DNA of 64,000 bases from Burkholderia stagnalis (GCF_902830275.1 NZ_CADESW010000021.1:79491-143490); one strand, 5' to 3'. Counted from the first letter of the stretch, positions 26,350-35,579 are shown. Program-made: numbers and translations. The notes: generated by a model not told the origin, from the sequence alone.

Positions 26350-27231
26350 ATGCGCCGATTTTCCTTCCTGCTTGCCGCCGCGCTGACCATCGGCTTCGCC
26401 GAATCCGCCGCATCCTCCCCGCCCGCCCAGCCGGCCCAGGTCGCCCCGATCAGCGACGACAGCAGCGTCGCGATGCGCACGTTCCGTTCGTCGTCGCTGC
26501 AGCGCGACTGGTCGTACACGGTCTACCTGCCGCCGCGCTACAACCCGGAAGGCGCGCGCTACCCGGTGCTGTACCTGCTGCACGGCAACGCAGGCAACGC
26601 GAACGACTGGATCACGCAGGGCCGCCTGCAGACCACCGCCGATACGCTGATCGAGCGGCACGACATCCCGCCGGTCGTCATCGTGATGCCGCAGGGTGGC
26701 ACCGACTGGTACGTCGACCGCAAGGAACGGATGCAGAGCGCGTTCCTCAACGACCTGCTGCCGGACGTCGAGGCGCATTTCGCGGTGTCGAACCAGCGCG
26801 CGGGCCGCGCGATCGGCGGCGTGTCGATGGGCGGCTTCGGCGCGCTGCGCTTCGCGCTGCTCGAGCCGGGCCTGTTCTGCGGCGCGATGCTGCTGAGCCC
26901 CGCGATCTACGCGAACGAGCCGCCGCTCAATTCCGCGGCGCGCTACGTGGGCGTGTTCGGCGACAAGCAGTTCGACTCGCGTGTCTGGCATGAACTCAAC
27001 TACCCGGCGCTGCTGCGCGGCTATTTCGCGCGGAGCTGGCGCGTGCCGATGTTCATCGCCGCCGGCGACGACGACCTGACGATCCAGGCCGAATCGAGCT
27101 TGCTGTATACGCAGCTGCGCCGCGCGCAGAACCCGGCCGAGCTGCGCATCGTCGACGGCGGCCACACGTGGGACGTGTGGCGCGGCATGATCGCGCCGGC
27201 GCTCAGGTATACGCTCGATTGCGTGAAGTAA
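26350..27231 (+). CDS. Exported alpha/beta-hydrolase, esterase family
   Basis: A 293-residue protein with a Sec signal peptide (MRRFSFLLAAALTIGFAESA). The esterase (feruloyl-esterase/antigen-85-like) domain has the nucleophile motif GGVSMGGFGALRFAL, an oxyanion segment YLLHGNAGNANDW, the acidic residue near IAAGDDDLTIQ and the catalytic His in VDGGHTWDVW. It acts on ester bonds in the periplasm or outside the cell; the substrate is unknown. It is 64 bp downstream of opgC and possibly co-transcribed. A hairpin follows its stop codon directly. Confidence 0.88.
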   Translation: MRRFSFLLAAALTIGFAESAASSPPAQPAQVAPISDDSSVAMRTFRSSSLQRDWSYTVYLPPRYNPEGARYPVLYLLHGNAGNANDWITQGRLQTTADTLIERHDIPPVVIVMPQGGTDWYVDRKERMQSAFLNDLLPDVEAHFAVSNQRAGRAIGGVSMGGFGALRFALLEPGLFCGAMLLSPAIYANEPPLNSAARYVGVFGDKQFDSRVWHELNYPALLRGYFARSWRVPMFIAAGDDDLTIQAESSLLYTQLRRAQNPAELRIVDGGHTWDVWRGMIAPALRYTLDCVK

Positions 27232-27233
27232 GC

Positions 27234-27263
27234 CGCCCGGGCGCACTATTGCGCGCCCGGGCG
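27234..27263. terminator. GC-rich hairpin after the esterase gene
   Basis: CGCCCGGGCGC (27234-27244) pairs perfectly with GCGCCCGGGCG (27253-27263) around an 8-nt loop (two further G-C pairs possible). It lies 3 bp after the stop, between convergent genes, and probably terminates both. There is no strong T-run. Confidence 0.6.
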
Positions 27264-27346
27264 GGTGGCGCGGGCCGGCCCGGCGAAGGGCCGGCCGCGT
27301 CATGCCGAAGCGTCCACGGCCGGACGCAACGGTTCGCCGAGCCGGG

Positions 27347-27880
27347 TCACACCGGATCGATCCGGTGCAGCGCCCGCTGGTACATCGGCCTGCGCACCTC
27401 CGCATAGAAGCCGATATTCGTGCGCAGCCGCGCGACGTCCTCATCCGTCAGGACGCGAACGACCTTGGCGGGCGCACCGAGGATCAGCGATCGCTCGGGA
27501 AACACCTTGCCCGCCGTGACGACCGCGCCCGCCCCGACCAGGCATTGACGGCCGATCACCGTGCCGTCGAGCACCACCGCCTGGATCCCGATCAGCGAGC
27601 CCTCGCCGATCGTGCATCCATGCAGCACGGCCTGGTGGCCGACCGTCACGTGTTCGGCAATCGTCAACGGGCACCCCGCGTCCGTATGCAGCACGGCCCC
27701 GTCCTGGATGTTGGTGCCCGCGCCGACGACGATCGGCTCGGTGTCGCCGCGCACGATCGCGCCGAACCAGACGCTCGAATCGGCGCCCAGCCGAACGTCG
27801 CCGACAATCGACGCCGTATCCGCGACGAACGCGCTCGCATGGATGGTGGGCACGCGCTCACCCAATCGATAGATAGCCAT
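27347..27880 (-). CDS. Gamma-carbonic-anhydrase-like hexapeptide-repeat protein
   Basis: A 177-residue left-handed beta-helix protein (repeated [LIV]-G-x-x-x hexapeptides: SIVGDVRLGADSSVWFGAIV). The zinc-binding histidines typical of gamma-CA/YrdA-like proteins are present in AVLHTDAGCP and VTVGHQAVLHGC. It should form a trimer with zinc between subunits; many homologues have weak or no carbonic anhydrase activity. It starts 15 bp after the BKACE gene on the same strand and is probably in an operon with it. Confidence 0.9.
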   Translation of the reverse strand: MAIYRLGERVPTIHASAFVADTASIVGDVRLGADSSVWFGAIVRGDTEPIVVGAGTNIQDGAVLHTDAGCPLTIAEHVTVGHQAVLHGCTIGEGSLIGIQAVVLDGTVIGRQCLVGAGAVVTAGKVFPERSLILGAPAKVVRVLTDEDVARLRTNIGFYAEVRRPMYQRALHRIDPV

Positions 27881-27895
27881 CGAATATTCGCTCCG

Positions 27896-29506
27896 TCATG
27901 CGCGTGTCGAATGCGACGTACGCGGCCTGGCGACCGGCAGGCCGAGCATGTCCCGCACCTCGGCGGCGGTTTGCACCGTGACGCCCCTGGCCAGCAGGTC
28001 TTCGCGCAGCATGCGCACCTGCTCCCAGGTGCCGCGCGCCTTGCGCACGCCGCCCGGAACCCGGTTGTCGAGCACGGTCAGGCCGTCTTCCAGCCCGATG
28101 CGCACGCCGTCCAGGCGCAACGCGTGCGCGAGATCGGCCAGTATCGCCTGCAGCGGCCCCGGCAACAGAAGCGAGACGAGCGATGACGGAAAGCCGTCGC
28201 GCAGCCGTGCGACCACCGGGCTCAGCTGTTCGACCGCGAGATCGATCGCGCGCTGCCGCGCCGGCGCGTCGCCGGCCGCCACGCAGCGGGCGATTTCCTG
28301 GCGGACGTCGGGCGCGATCAGCGAATCGTCCTCCACGTCCCCGCTGACCGGATCGCGACGGTACTGGTCGACGCCGGCCACCAGCATGAACAGCACGGGC
28401 CGGCCGGTCGCTTCGAGGAACGCGCGGTAAAGGGTGGTCGCGTTGTCGATGATCGTGTGATTGAAGACTTCCACCTCGGGGCGCGTGCCGACCCGCTGGA
28501 AATGCGCGAACTGCTCGGCCAGGAAATCCGGCGCGTTGTCGTAACCGCCGCCGCCCTGGAAAATCACCGCGGCCGGGCTCAGCGACGCAACTTCGGGCAC
28601 CGCGGCCTCGCCGTAGGATTTCAGGTGAGCGCGCCGCAGCGTGCTGCGCGAGCCTTGACGATCGCCCCGCACGCTCGTCGACAGATTCAGGATCGCCGTC
28701 GTATCGACGTTCCGCACCGCCGGCACGATCGCGTCGTAGTGGTCCACGACGATCTGGTTGCGCTGCGTGCCGACCGTGACGGCGCCCAGCCCGGGGATCT
28801 CGAGCGACGTGCGGTCGCCGAGTTCACGCGTGTGCAGGTGCACGACCGCCGCGCCTTCCTGGATCGACCGGACGGTTTCGTCGACGATTGCATCCGGCGT
28901 GATCGGCAGGACCGGCGAGCGCCCCTTGCCTGCTTGCCAGTAGCCGGCGCCGCATGCACGCCAGCCGGATGTTTCGAGTTTCGCCAGCAGCGCCGGACAA
29001 TCCTCGCGAATCGACTCGATCAGCGCAGGCGGCACATAGCTGTGCAGCTTCGCGTGATGCCAGACGAGATCGCCGCGCTCGTCGGCCACCCATCCATACG
29101 TCGTCAATTGCAGCACGATGCGCCTGACGAGCTCGACCGACGACAGCGCCGCCAGCCATTCGCGCGGAATGACGGCGCTGCCGGATGCCGACACCGGTGG
29201 CGGATGCCACGCCCGATCGCGGTGAGTCCACCCCATTTCCTCCAATGCATGGCGCGCGACAGGCGGGTTTGGTAGTTCTGCTAAAAAACGATCTGCAAGA
29301 GAAAAACCGTGTCCTGATTCGATCAACCATCCGCCGGCGGGAACGGCTTCCCAGCCGTCCGATCGCAAACGCGCGACGATTTTCTCGGCTTCGTCCGAGT
29401 CGAATAACGGGTGAATAAGACCGGACGGAATAAAGGTCGGTTCGAGCGGATCGAGCCATTTCGGGACAGCCCCGGTAGGAGCGGCCGTAATGTACATACG
29501 TGTCAT
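27896..29506 (-). CDS. BKACE-family (DUF849) enzyme with a large inserted domain
   Basis: A 536-residue protein, against about 300 for normal beta-keto acid cleavage enzymes. The first strand MYITAAPTGAVPK is followed by an insert of about 190 residues. The BKACE core then resumes at SPVLPITPDAIVDETVRSIQ and EGAAVVHLHTREL, where the two His of VHLHTR are zinc ligands in the family; further core motifs are EVEVFNHTI and GVRIGLEDG. The insert has four loosely repeated units, each with a helix ending in a GW pair and then another Trp (RLRSDGWEAVPAGGW, ALEEMGWTHRDRAW, QLTTYGWVADERGDLVW, KLETSGWRACGAGYW). The family condenses or cleaves beta-keto acids with acetyl-CoA. The start at 29506 (MTRMYITAAPTG) is where homology begins. 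Confidence 0.85.
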   Translation of the reverse strand: MTRMYITAAPTGAVPKWLDPLEPTFIPSGLIHPLFDSDEAEKIVARLRSDGWEAVPAGGWLIESGHGFSLADRFLAELPNPPVARHALEEMGWTHRDRAWHPPPVSASGSAVIPREWLAALSSVELVRRIVLQLTTYGWVADERGDLVWHHAKLHSYVPPALIESIREDCPALLAKLETSGWRACGAGYWQAGKGRSPVLPITPDAIVDETVRSIQEGAAVVHLHTRELGDRTSLEIPGLGAVTVGTQRNQIVVDHYDAIVPAVRNVDTTAILNLSTSVRGDRQGSRSTLRRAHLKSYGEAAVPEVASLSPAAVIFQGGGGYDNAPDFLAEQFAHFQRVGTRPEVEVFNHTIIDNATTLYRAFLEATGRPVLFMLVAGVDQYRRDPVSGDVEDDSLIAPDVRQEIARCVAAGDAPARQRAIDLAVEQLSPVVARLRDGFPSSLVSLLLPGPLQAILADLAHALRLDGVRIGLEDGLTVLDNRVPGGVRKARGTWEQVRMLREDLLARGVTVQTAAEVRDMLGLPVARPRTSHSTRA

Positions 29507-30010
29507 GGGCAATCTTCCTGTTGGATGAGAAGAAATACATGAAGCAACGTTGCTTACGATCAGCTTATAGCAATTGAAATTTAATACAAGGCTTATGAAG
29601 GTAAATTGACTGGAATTTGAAAGAAACAATCAGATGATGTTGAAATGATTTGATTGATTATTCTTGAACCGCCGAAATTGTTTAAATCAATTGAAAACTC
29701 CGGCAATTTGCAGATGCGCTTGTATCGCAATCATCGCGAGAAAAAACATGCACCCGGAATGTTCATGCGTTTTTCGAGAGCCGCTGCCGGTTTCGATTCG
29801 AGATCGGGGCACGGTCTTCCGAGAGCGCGGAGCTGCCCGGTCACCGCCGGGCAGCATGCCGATGCCGCCAACTTAGGCCCCCGCTCCCCGAACGCCGCCG
29901 ATCGATAGAAAAATATTCCACGAAAGGCCCAATTTCCAGCCAAGTTTGGATCCTTTTTCCTGGTCGGTCACCGTATCATTTCCTGCATTGCGAAGGGGCC
30001 AGTGAAGGAT
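29507..30010. promoter_or_regulatory. AT-rich divergent promoter region
   Basis: About 500 bp between the divergent BKACE and cysteine-desulfurase genes. The part from 29520 to 29760 is markedly AT-rich (for example aaatttaatacaaggc near 29578). Short frames here lack ribosome binding sites and family resemblance. It should hold promoters for both units. No operator was identified. Confidence 0.5.
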
Positions 30011-31489
30011 ATGAGCGAGAACAACACATTGCATTACCTCGACTACGCAGCGACGACGCCGGCCGATCCGCGCGTGATCGAGTCGATGGTCGCCTGTCTC
30101 GGCGCGGACGGCGCGTTCGGCAACCCGGCGTCGAGTTCGCATGCCGCGGGCAGGCAGGCGCGGGCGAAGGTGGAACGGGCGCGCGCACAGGTTGCCGCGC
30201 TCATCGGCGCGGATGCGGACGAAATCGTCTGGACGTCGGGCGCGACCGAATCGAACAACCTGGCGCTCAAGGGCTATGCGGATGCCGCCGTCGAGAAGCG
30301 TCACCTGATTACGAGCCGCATCGAACACAAGGCCATTCTCGACACGATGGCCAGCCTGTCGAAGCAAGGCATGTCGGTCACCTGTCTCACGCCGACGTCC
30401 GACGGCGAAATCACGGCCGACGCCGTGGCCGCGGCGATCGGCCCGGACACCGGCCTCGTGTCGCTGATGCTCGTGAACAACGAGATCGGCACCCTCACGG
30501 ACATCGGCGCGATCGCCCGGGTCGTGCACGCCGCCGGCGCCCTGCTCCACGTCGACGCGGCGCAGGCGCTCGGCAAGACCCCGATCGATGTGCGCGCGCT
30601 CGGCATCGACATGATGTCGATGTCGGCGCACAAGTTCTATGGGCCCAAAGGGATCGGCGCGCTGTTCGTGCGCCGGGACATCGCGGATCGAATCGCGCCG
30701 CAAATGCACGGTGGCGGACACGAGCGCGGCTTGCGTTCGGGCACGCTTGCGACCCACCAGATCGTCGGCATGGGCACCGCGTGCGAGCTGGCCGCCGAAG
30801 GACTCGAGACAGAAGCGGCGCGGATTGCCGTGCTCAGCACGCGGTTGAAGGACGGCGTGCTGGCGCTCGGCGACGTCACGCAGAACGCGGCCGCGGCGCG
30901 GCGCATCCCGCATACGTTGAGCCTGACCGTCACCGCACCGGGCTTCTTCCCGTTCATGCTGGGCGATGCGCTCGCCGTGTCGTCGACTTCGGCGTGCAAC
31001 TCGGCCGCCGGCACGCCGTCCCACGTCCTCACGGCCATCGGGCTGGATGCGGAATCGGCGGGCCGCACCGTCCGGATCAGCGTCGGACGCTTCACGACGG
31101 AACAGGACATCGACTTCGCGATCGCCTGCTTCCGGCACGCGATCGAGCAGTGCCGGTCGAGCGCATCGAGCGGGTTGACGGCGTCGCGCCAGATCACGCC
31201 GGATGATTTGAAAGCGATTCGCAGCGCGGGCTTCCGCGCCGTGATCTGCAACCGGCCCGATGGCGAGAGCGCCGATCAGCCGGCGTTCGAGGAGATTGCA
31301 GCCGCGGCCCGTGAGCTTGGGCTCGACGCGCGATACCTCCCGGTCGAATCCGATCAGATCGGCGACGCGCAGGTCGATGCGTTCGGCGCGATGGTCGATG
31401 CGCTGCCGAAGCCGGTTCTTGCGTATTGCGGAAGCGGCAAGCGGGCCGGGATGCTGTGGAGTCGGCTGGTGGCGCGGCGGATGGCGTGA
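30011..31489 (+). CDS. Cysteine desulfurase (NifS/IscS type) fused to DUF442 phosphatase-like domain
   Basis: A 492-residue two-domain protein. Residues 1-375 are a PLP-dependent cysteine desulfurase: YLDYAATTPADPRV start, WTSGATESNNLAL, PLP-binding Lys in MSMSAHKFYGPKGIG, and the persulfide-forming Cys in SSTSACNSAAGTPSHV. Residues ~380-492 are a DUF442 (beta-lactamase hydrolase-like, TIGR01244-type) domain with VICNRPDGESADQP and the phosphatase-like Cys loop YCGSGKRAGMLW. DUF442 domains are elsewhere fused to persulfide dioxygenases, so a role in persulfide handling fits. An in-frame GTG at 30002 is an alternative start; both sit near AAGGGG. No iron-sulfur scaffold genes are adjacent. Confidence 0.88.
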   Translation: MSENNTLHYLDYAATTPADPRVIESMVACLGADGAFGNPASSSHAAGRQARAKVERARAQVAALIGADADEIVWTSGATESNNLALKGYADAAVEKRHLITSRIEHKAILDTMASLSKQGMSVTCLTPTSDGEITADAVAAAIGPDTGLVSLMLVNNEIGTLTDIGAIARVVHAAGALLHVDAAQALGKTPIDVRALGIDMMSMSAHKFYGPKGIGALFVRRDIADRIAPQMHGGGHERGLRSGTLATHQIVGMGTACELAAEGLETEAARIAVLSTRLKDGVLALGDVTQNAAAARRIPHTLSLTVTAPGFFPFMLGDALAVSSTSACNSAAGTPSHVLTAIGLDAESAGRTVRISVGRFTTEQDIDFAIACFRHAIEQCRSSASSGLTASRQITPDDLKAIRSAGFRAVICNRPDGESADQPAFEEIAAAARELGLDARYLPVESDQIGDAQVDAFGAMVDALPKPVLAYCGSGKRAGMLWSRLVARRMA

Positions 31490-31571
31490 TGGCGTGATGG
31501 CGCGGTGAGCCAGTTCAGACGAGCTTGAGACGGATATCGTAGGTCACGCGTGCTCCGCGACTGCCAGTCAA

Positions 31572-32150
31572 TCAAACCCCAAAGAACGCCAACCCCGCGA
31601 TCACGATGCCAATCGCGGCCGCGCCAATCGACAGGCCCTGCATCCATGACCGCCGCGTGAGGATCGTGATCGCCGCCAGTGCGATCGAGATCTGGAAGAC
31701 GGTCGTCGCCTGCGACCATCGATGGTGTCGGTGCATCCGCTCCTCGCTCGCGGCGTTGTTCTTCTCGACTTCCTTTTCGAGCGCCTCGGCACGTGCCCGG
31801 ATCGGCTCCTTGTCGGCGCGGTATCTCGCGGCATCCGTCTCGAACCGCTTTCGCTGCGGCGACGCCTCCGGGCTCAACGCCGCGCCGAGCTCGGCGAGGT
31901 TCTGCTTATTGCCCTTCGCCTGATAGTAGGCCCACTGGTTCGCAGCCTCGGTTTTCCGGATCGCGGCGTCATTCTTGTAGAGCAGCGCGAAGCTCTCGTC
32001 AGCACCGCTCTGATAGGCAGATATCGCGCCGAAGCAGGCAAGCACGGCCGTCAGCACCGCGATGCGCGACGTACCTTGATCGCCACCATGAGCCGCGTGA
32101 TGTTCCACCGCATGGTCGTGAGGGCCATGAACTTCGAATTCTTCAGACAT
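31572..32150 (-). CDS. DUF4337-family membrane protein
   Basis: A 192-residue protein starting MSEEFEVHGPHDHAVEHHAA with a His-rich N-terminus, a membrane segment (RIAVLTAVLACFGAISAYQS), a charged coiled-coil-like middle (DKEPIRARAEALEKEVEKNN) and a C-terminal pair of membrane helices. The NDAAIRKTEAANQWAYYQAK stretch is characteristic of DUF4337, a family of unknown function. I chose the ATG at 32150; an ATG three codons upstream is possible. Confidence 0.85.
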   Translation of the reverse strand: MSEEFEVHGPHDHAVEHHAAHGGDQGTSRIAVLTAVLACFGAISAYQSGADESFALLYKNDAAIRKTEAANQWAYYQAKGNKQNLAELGAALSPEASPQRKRFETDAARYRADKEPIRARAEALEKEVEKNNAASEERMHRHHRWSQATTVFQISIALAAITILTRRSWMQGLSIGAAAIGIVIAGLAFFGV

Positions 32151-32726
32151 CCTTGGCATCCGCGTGATACGCGGTCTCTCGGGATAATGCGGCGATTATC
32201 CGGTAGTTGGGCGAAGTCGAGCAACGTCCGAACCACACGATCAGCTCAACATTCGACGCCCCAGGAAACGAACGCGCGTGCGTTACAGCAGCGGCCCCAA
32301 TTTGCGCGCCGGCCGACGCGCGCTTCGACGCGTTCTCCTGCGCCTGCTCGTCGAGATTGAAGGTCGCGGGAATGAAGCGCTCACGCAGCCCGATCACCGT
32401 GTTCAGCACCTCCATCGCGGGGCACGACGAACACGGTCAACGCGCCAGTCTGCGGATCGGCGCGAAAATAGCTTTTCGCGATGCCGTCGAACGCATCGAA
32501 GTGCTGGTGCGGCAGGCTGACGAAGCCGACGTGGCGCGCGCGGAAATCCGCCAGCGCGTCCTCGCTCATTGCATCGATCCGCTGGAGCACGTTCGCGCCG
32601 ATCGCACGAGGCAGGCGGACAGGTTTCTTCGTGACGCGGAAAGCGAATCGCCCGACGCCATGCGTCGGGTGAGGAAGAAGACCGCGGCGCGAAAGTCTCG
32701 ATGACTTCGCCGGCGACCGTGCCGGT
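32143..32726 (-). pseudogene. Probable frameshifted gene, unknown family
   Basis: Two minus-strand frames carry protein-like sequence that joins naturally. The upstream frame contains MSEDALADFRARHVGFVSLP and HFDAFDGIAKSYFRADPQTG, then loses sense near 32415. There another frame continues with MEVLNTVIGLRERFIPATFN and LDEQAQENASKRASAGAQIG to a stop at 32143. One or two base changes around 32400-32430 would fuse them. I do not recognise the family. The exact 5' limit is uncertain. A sequencing error is the alternative explanation. Confidence 0.4.
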
Positions 32727-33260
32727 TCAGCGCGACTCGAACGACGGCGCGGCGCCCTCGTCGGACGATCCGTTCGCATGACGGATACAGCGCGTGACCA
32801 CGTTGACCGCGCGTCCGAGCGGCATACCGACGAGCATGCCCCAGACCGCGAATGACAGAATCGCGAAGGTTCCGGTGGCGGCCCACGGCCGCGACGTGGC
32901 GATCGCGTCATGAATGAACGTCTCGGCAACGAAGGTCAGGAGCAGCGTGGCCAGCAGGCTCGCGTCACCGGGCAGACGCACGAGCATGCCTTCGGGCCCG
33001 GTCCTGAACTGCAGCCGCCAGCGGCGCGCGTGGAACCAGCCGCCCGTCGCGCCCAGCGCGAGCGCGGCCAGCGCGGCCGCGTAGGCATCGCCTCCCGCCT
33101 GCGGAAACAGGTGGCCGAGGCTCGACAGGCCGAGCCCGACGAACACGATCGGAAACAGGATCGGACGCACGGGCCGGACTTCGCGCGCGAAGCAGCGCGT
33201 CACGCCGATATAGGCGAGCCCGCAGAACAACACGTAGACGTAGGCCGGGAGATGTTGCAT
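32727..33260 (-). CDS. DUF6622-like polytopic membrane protein
   Basis: A 177-residue hydrophobic protein with about five membrane segments (YVYVLFCGLAYIGVTRCFAR, ILFPIVFVGLGLSSLGHLF, TLLLTFVAETFIHDAIATS, FAILSFAVWGMLVGMPLGRA). The N-terminal pattern with a basic first loop (REVRPVRP) is typical of small Burkholderia membrane proteins related to DUF6622, for which no function is known. It is divergent from the LytS-like kinase gene 322 bp away. Confidence 0.75.
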   Translation of the reverse strand: MQHLPAYVYVLFCGLAYIGVTRCFAREVRPVRPILFPIVFVGLGLSSLGHLFPQAGGDAYAAALAALALGATGGWFHARRWRLQFRTGPEGMLVRLPGDASLLATLLLTFVAETFIHDAIATSRPWAATGTFAILSFAVWGMLVGMPLGRAVNVVTRCIRHANGSSDEGAAPSFESR

Positions 33261-33582
33261 GGGGTACCTGATCGAGAGCGCCGCGCGCGGCGGATATGCC
33301 GACGACTATAGCGGCCGGAAAGTCCGCCTGCCGCGCTTTGCGACGAACGGTGGGAATTGGCCGATGAACGGCGCCTGCGTCCGGCGAATGTCCGTGCGGG
33401 GCCGCTTCGTCGTCGCGCCAGCCCACGCGCGCTGCTGCATTACAACAACCCGACGACGCGTCGCATCTACGCTGGCTGCGTGCGCGAATCGAGGCCGCCG
33501 CGCATGCGTCGCGGCCGCTCGCCAGTGGTGACGCTGCCGCGAATTACGTTACCATCGCCGCCATCCGCACTCGCTCGCAGCC
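33261..33582. other. Intergenic region upstream of the histidine kinase
   Basis: About 320 bp between divergent genes. No coding sequence with a ribosome binding site was recognised. It should carry the promoters for the membrane protein gene (minus) and the kinase/regulator operon (plus). Confidence 0.4.
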
Positions 33583-34656
33583 ATGCAAAGCAGGCTCCTC
33601 CCGTTCCTGTCGTCCGCGCCCCATGCCGGCCTAGTGCATCGAGGCCGATCGCTGCTGGGCCTCTTGGTTTTCAACTCCGGTGTCGGGCTGATGTTCTGGG
33701 CCACCCGCCGCAATGAGGTGCTGCTCCCGTATCTGGTCGTCGCGAACGGCATCGGTTTCAGCGCGACGCTGCTCAGTGTCGCCGCCGACAAGCTCGTGCG
33801 CGGCAAGCTGGCGCTGGTGCCGAAGATCCTGATCGTCGCGCCGGCCAGCGTGTTCATCGGTTTCGAGATCGCGGCCTCGACGATCGGGCACGTTCCGCAC
33901 CTGATCGGACATGCGGGCGTCAAGGTATGGCTGGCCTACGGCTCGTCGTTCGTCGTCGCCGGTGCGGCCTGCGCATTTGTCTCGGTGTTCGTGCAGGCCG
34001 CGCGCATACGCGCGTCGCTCGAAACGCAGCGGCGCGAGGCCGCCGAGGCGCGCCAGGCCGAAACGGCCGCGCGGCTCGCGCTGCTGCAGGCCCAGATCGA
34101 GCCGCATTTCCTGTTCAACACACTGGCGAACGTGCAAAGCCTGATCGAGCGCGATCCGGCCCGCGCCACGACGATGCTCGACAGCCTGAACCGCTATCTG
34201 CGCGCGAGCCTGAGCCGCACGCGCGAGGCCGCCTCCACCCTGGAAGAAGAACTGGAACTGGTCGAGGCGCTGCTGAAAATCGCGACGATCCGGCTCGGCG
34301 AGGAACGCCTGCGCTATGCGATCGACGTGCCGGCCGCGCTGCGCGCCTTGCCGCTGTCGCCGCTCCTGCTGCAGCCCCTCGTCGAGAACGCGCTGCTGCA
34401 CGGCATCGAGCCGTCGGTCGACGGCGGCGAGGTGCGCATTCGCGGCACGTGCGACAGCGACCTGCTCGTCCTGAGCGTGAGCGACACGGGCGTGGGACTC
34501 GGCAACGGCGGCACGAAGCTGCACGGCGGCGTGGGGCTCGCGAACGTTCGCGCGCGGATGATCAGTCTTTATGGCGAGCGCGGCCGCGTGTCGGTCGGCG
34601 CGAATGCCGACGCCATGCGGAGCGTGACCGCAACCTTGCAGATTCCGATCGCCTGA
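33583..34656 (+). CDS. LytS/AlgZ-type sensor histidine kinase
   Basis: A 357-residue kinase. The N-terminal ~140 residues contain four to five membrane helices. Next is a short coiled linker (ETQRREAAEARQAETAARLA) and a His_kinase domain whose phosphoacceptor is His175 in QIEPHFLFNTLANVQSLIER. The C-terminal ATPase has the N-box LVENALLHGIEP and G-box DTGVGLGNGG. The response regulator gene starts 1 bp after its stop. The signal sensed is unknown; kinases of this class often sense envelope state or small metabolites through the membrane helices. Confidence 0.92.
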   Translation: MQSRLLPFLSSAPHAGLVHRGRSLLGLLVFNSGVGLMFWATRRNEVLLPYLVVANGIGFSATLLSVAADKLVRGKLALVPKILIVAPASVFIGFEIAASTIGHVPHLIGHAGVKVWLAYGSSFVVAGAACAFVSVFVQAARIRASLETQRREAAEARQAETAARLALLQAQIEPHFLFNTLANVQSLIERDPARATTMLDSLNRYLRASLSRTREAASTLEEELELVEALLKIATIRLGEERLRYAIDVPAALRALPLSPLLLQPLVENALLHGIEPSVDGGEVRIRGTCDSDLLVLSVSDTGVGLGNGGTKLHGGVGLANVRARMISLYGERGRVSVGANADAMRSVTATLQIPIA

Positions 34657-34657
34657 T

Positions 34658-35389
34658 ATGCCGACCGCCCTGATTGCCGACGACGAACCCAACCTGTCCG
34701 CGGAGCTTGCCGCGCGCCTCGCGCCGCTGTGGCCTGAGCTCGAGATCGTCGGGATGCCTCGCAACGGCGTGGACGCACTCGCCGAGCTGAATGCGAAGCG
34801 ACCGGATTTCGCTTTCCTCGACATCCGGATGCCGGGTATCGACGGCCTGAAAATCGCGAGTCTCGTGCCGCACGTGCACGTCGTGTTCGTGACGTCCTAC
34901 GACGAGTATGCGGTCCGGGCGTTCGACCAGTCGGCGATCGACTATTTGCTGAAACCGGTGACCGACGAACGCCTGCTGCGCTGCATCGTCAAGCTTCAGC
35001 GCGGCGGCCCGGCACCCGTCGACACCGCCCTGCTGGCGAACGCGCGCGAGCAGCGGGATGTCGCACCGATCCGCTGGCTGACCGTGGGCCTCAGGGACAC
35101 GACGCGGCTCGTGTCGGTGGACGAGGTGCTGTACTTCCAGGCCACGGACAAATATACAGAGGTCGTGACCGCAGGCGAGCGGCACGTGATCCGCACGCCG
35201 CTCAAGGACATGCTGCAGCGGCTCGATCCCGAGCGCTTCGCGCAGGTGCATCGCGGCGTCATCGTCGCCTATGCGGCCATCGATCACATCGAACGCGATC
35301 TGCTCGGCCGGCTGCGTATCCATTTGCGCGGGAACAACGACGTCCTGCCCGTCAGCCGCGCGTGCGCGGGCCTCTTCAAGCAGATGTGA
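34658..35389 (+). CDS. LytTR-family response regulator
   Basis: A 243-residue regulator. The receiver domain (1-120) has the acidic pocket DDEP, phosphoacceptor Asp55 (FLDIRMPG), the switch Thr/Ser (FVTSYDEYA) and the conserved Lys (LLKPVTDE). The C-terminal LytTR DNA-binding domain (~140-243) has VLYFQATDKYTEVVT and FAQVHRGVIVAYAAID. It is translationally linked to the LytS-like kinase. LytTR regulators bind paired short direct repeats; no target could be located. Confidence 0.92.
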   Translation: MPTALIADDEPNLSAELAARLAPLWPELEIVGMPRNGVDALAELNAKRPDFAFLDIRMPGIDGLKIASLVPHVHVVFVTSYDEYAVRAFDQSAIDYLLKPVTDERLLRCIVKLQRGGPAPVDTALLANAREQRDVAPIRWLTVGLRDTTRLVSVDEVLYFQATDKYTEVVTAGERHVIRTPLKDMLQRLDPERFAQVHRGVIVAYAAIDHIERDLLGRLRIHLRGNNDVLPVSRACAGLFKQM

Positions 35390-35579
35390 CGCTCGGCGTC
35401 CCGTCTCAGCTCAGGTCACCCCCAAACCTATTGAAACCAGCCTGACTCAAGCTGGCCACGCGGGGATATGGGGAAAGCCAGCCCGGCACGCATGTCCGCC
35501 AGGCACGAGCCGCCGCGCGTGAGCAGCGCGAATGGTGCCTGCGCCTCCCGCATCTTTTCGACCATCCCCAAGGCACACG

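Noticed and set aside
26314..27444. A 376-codon minus-strand frame opposite the esterase gene
   Set aside because: Antisense shadow; the esterase has a signal peptide and a full catalytic triad.
35428..35565. A 45-codon minus-strand frame after the MoeA-SUKH gene
   Set aside because: No adequate ribosome binding site and no recognisable family; not strong enough to list as a gene.
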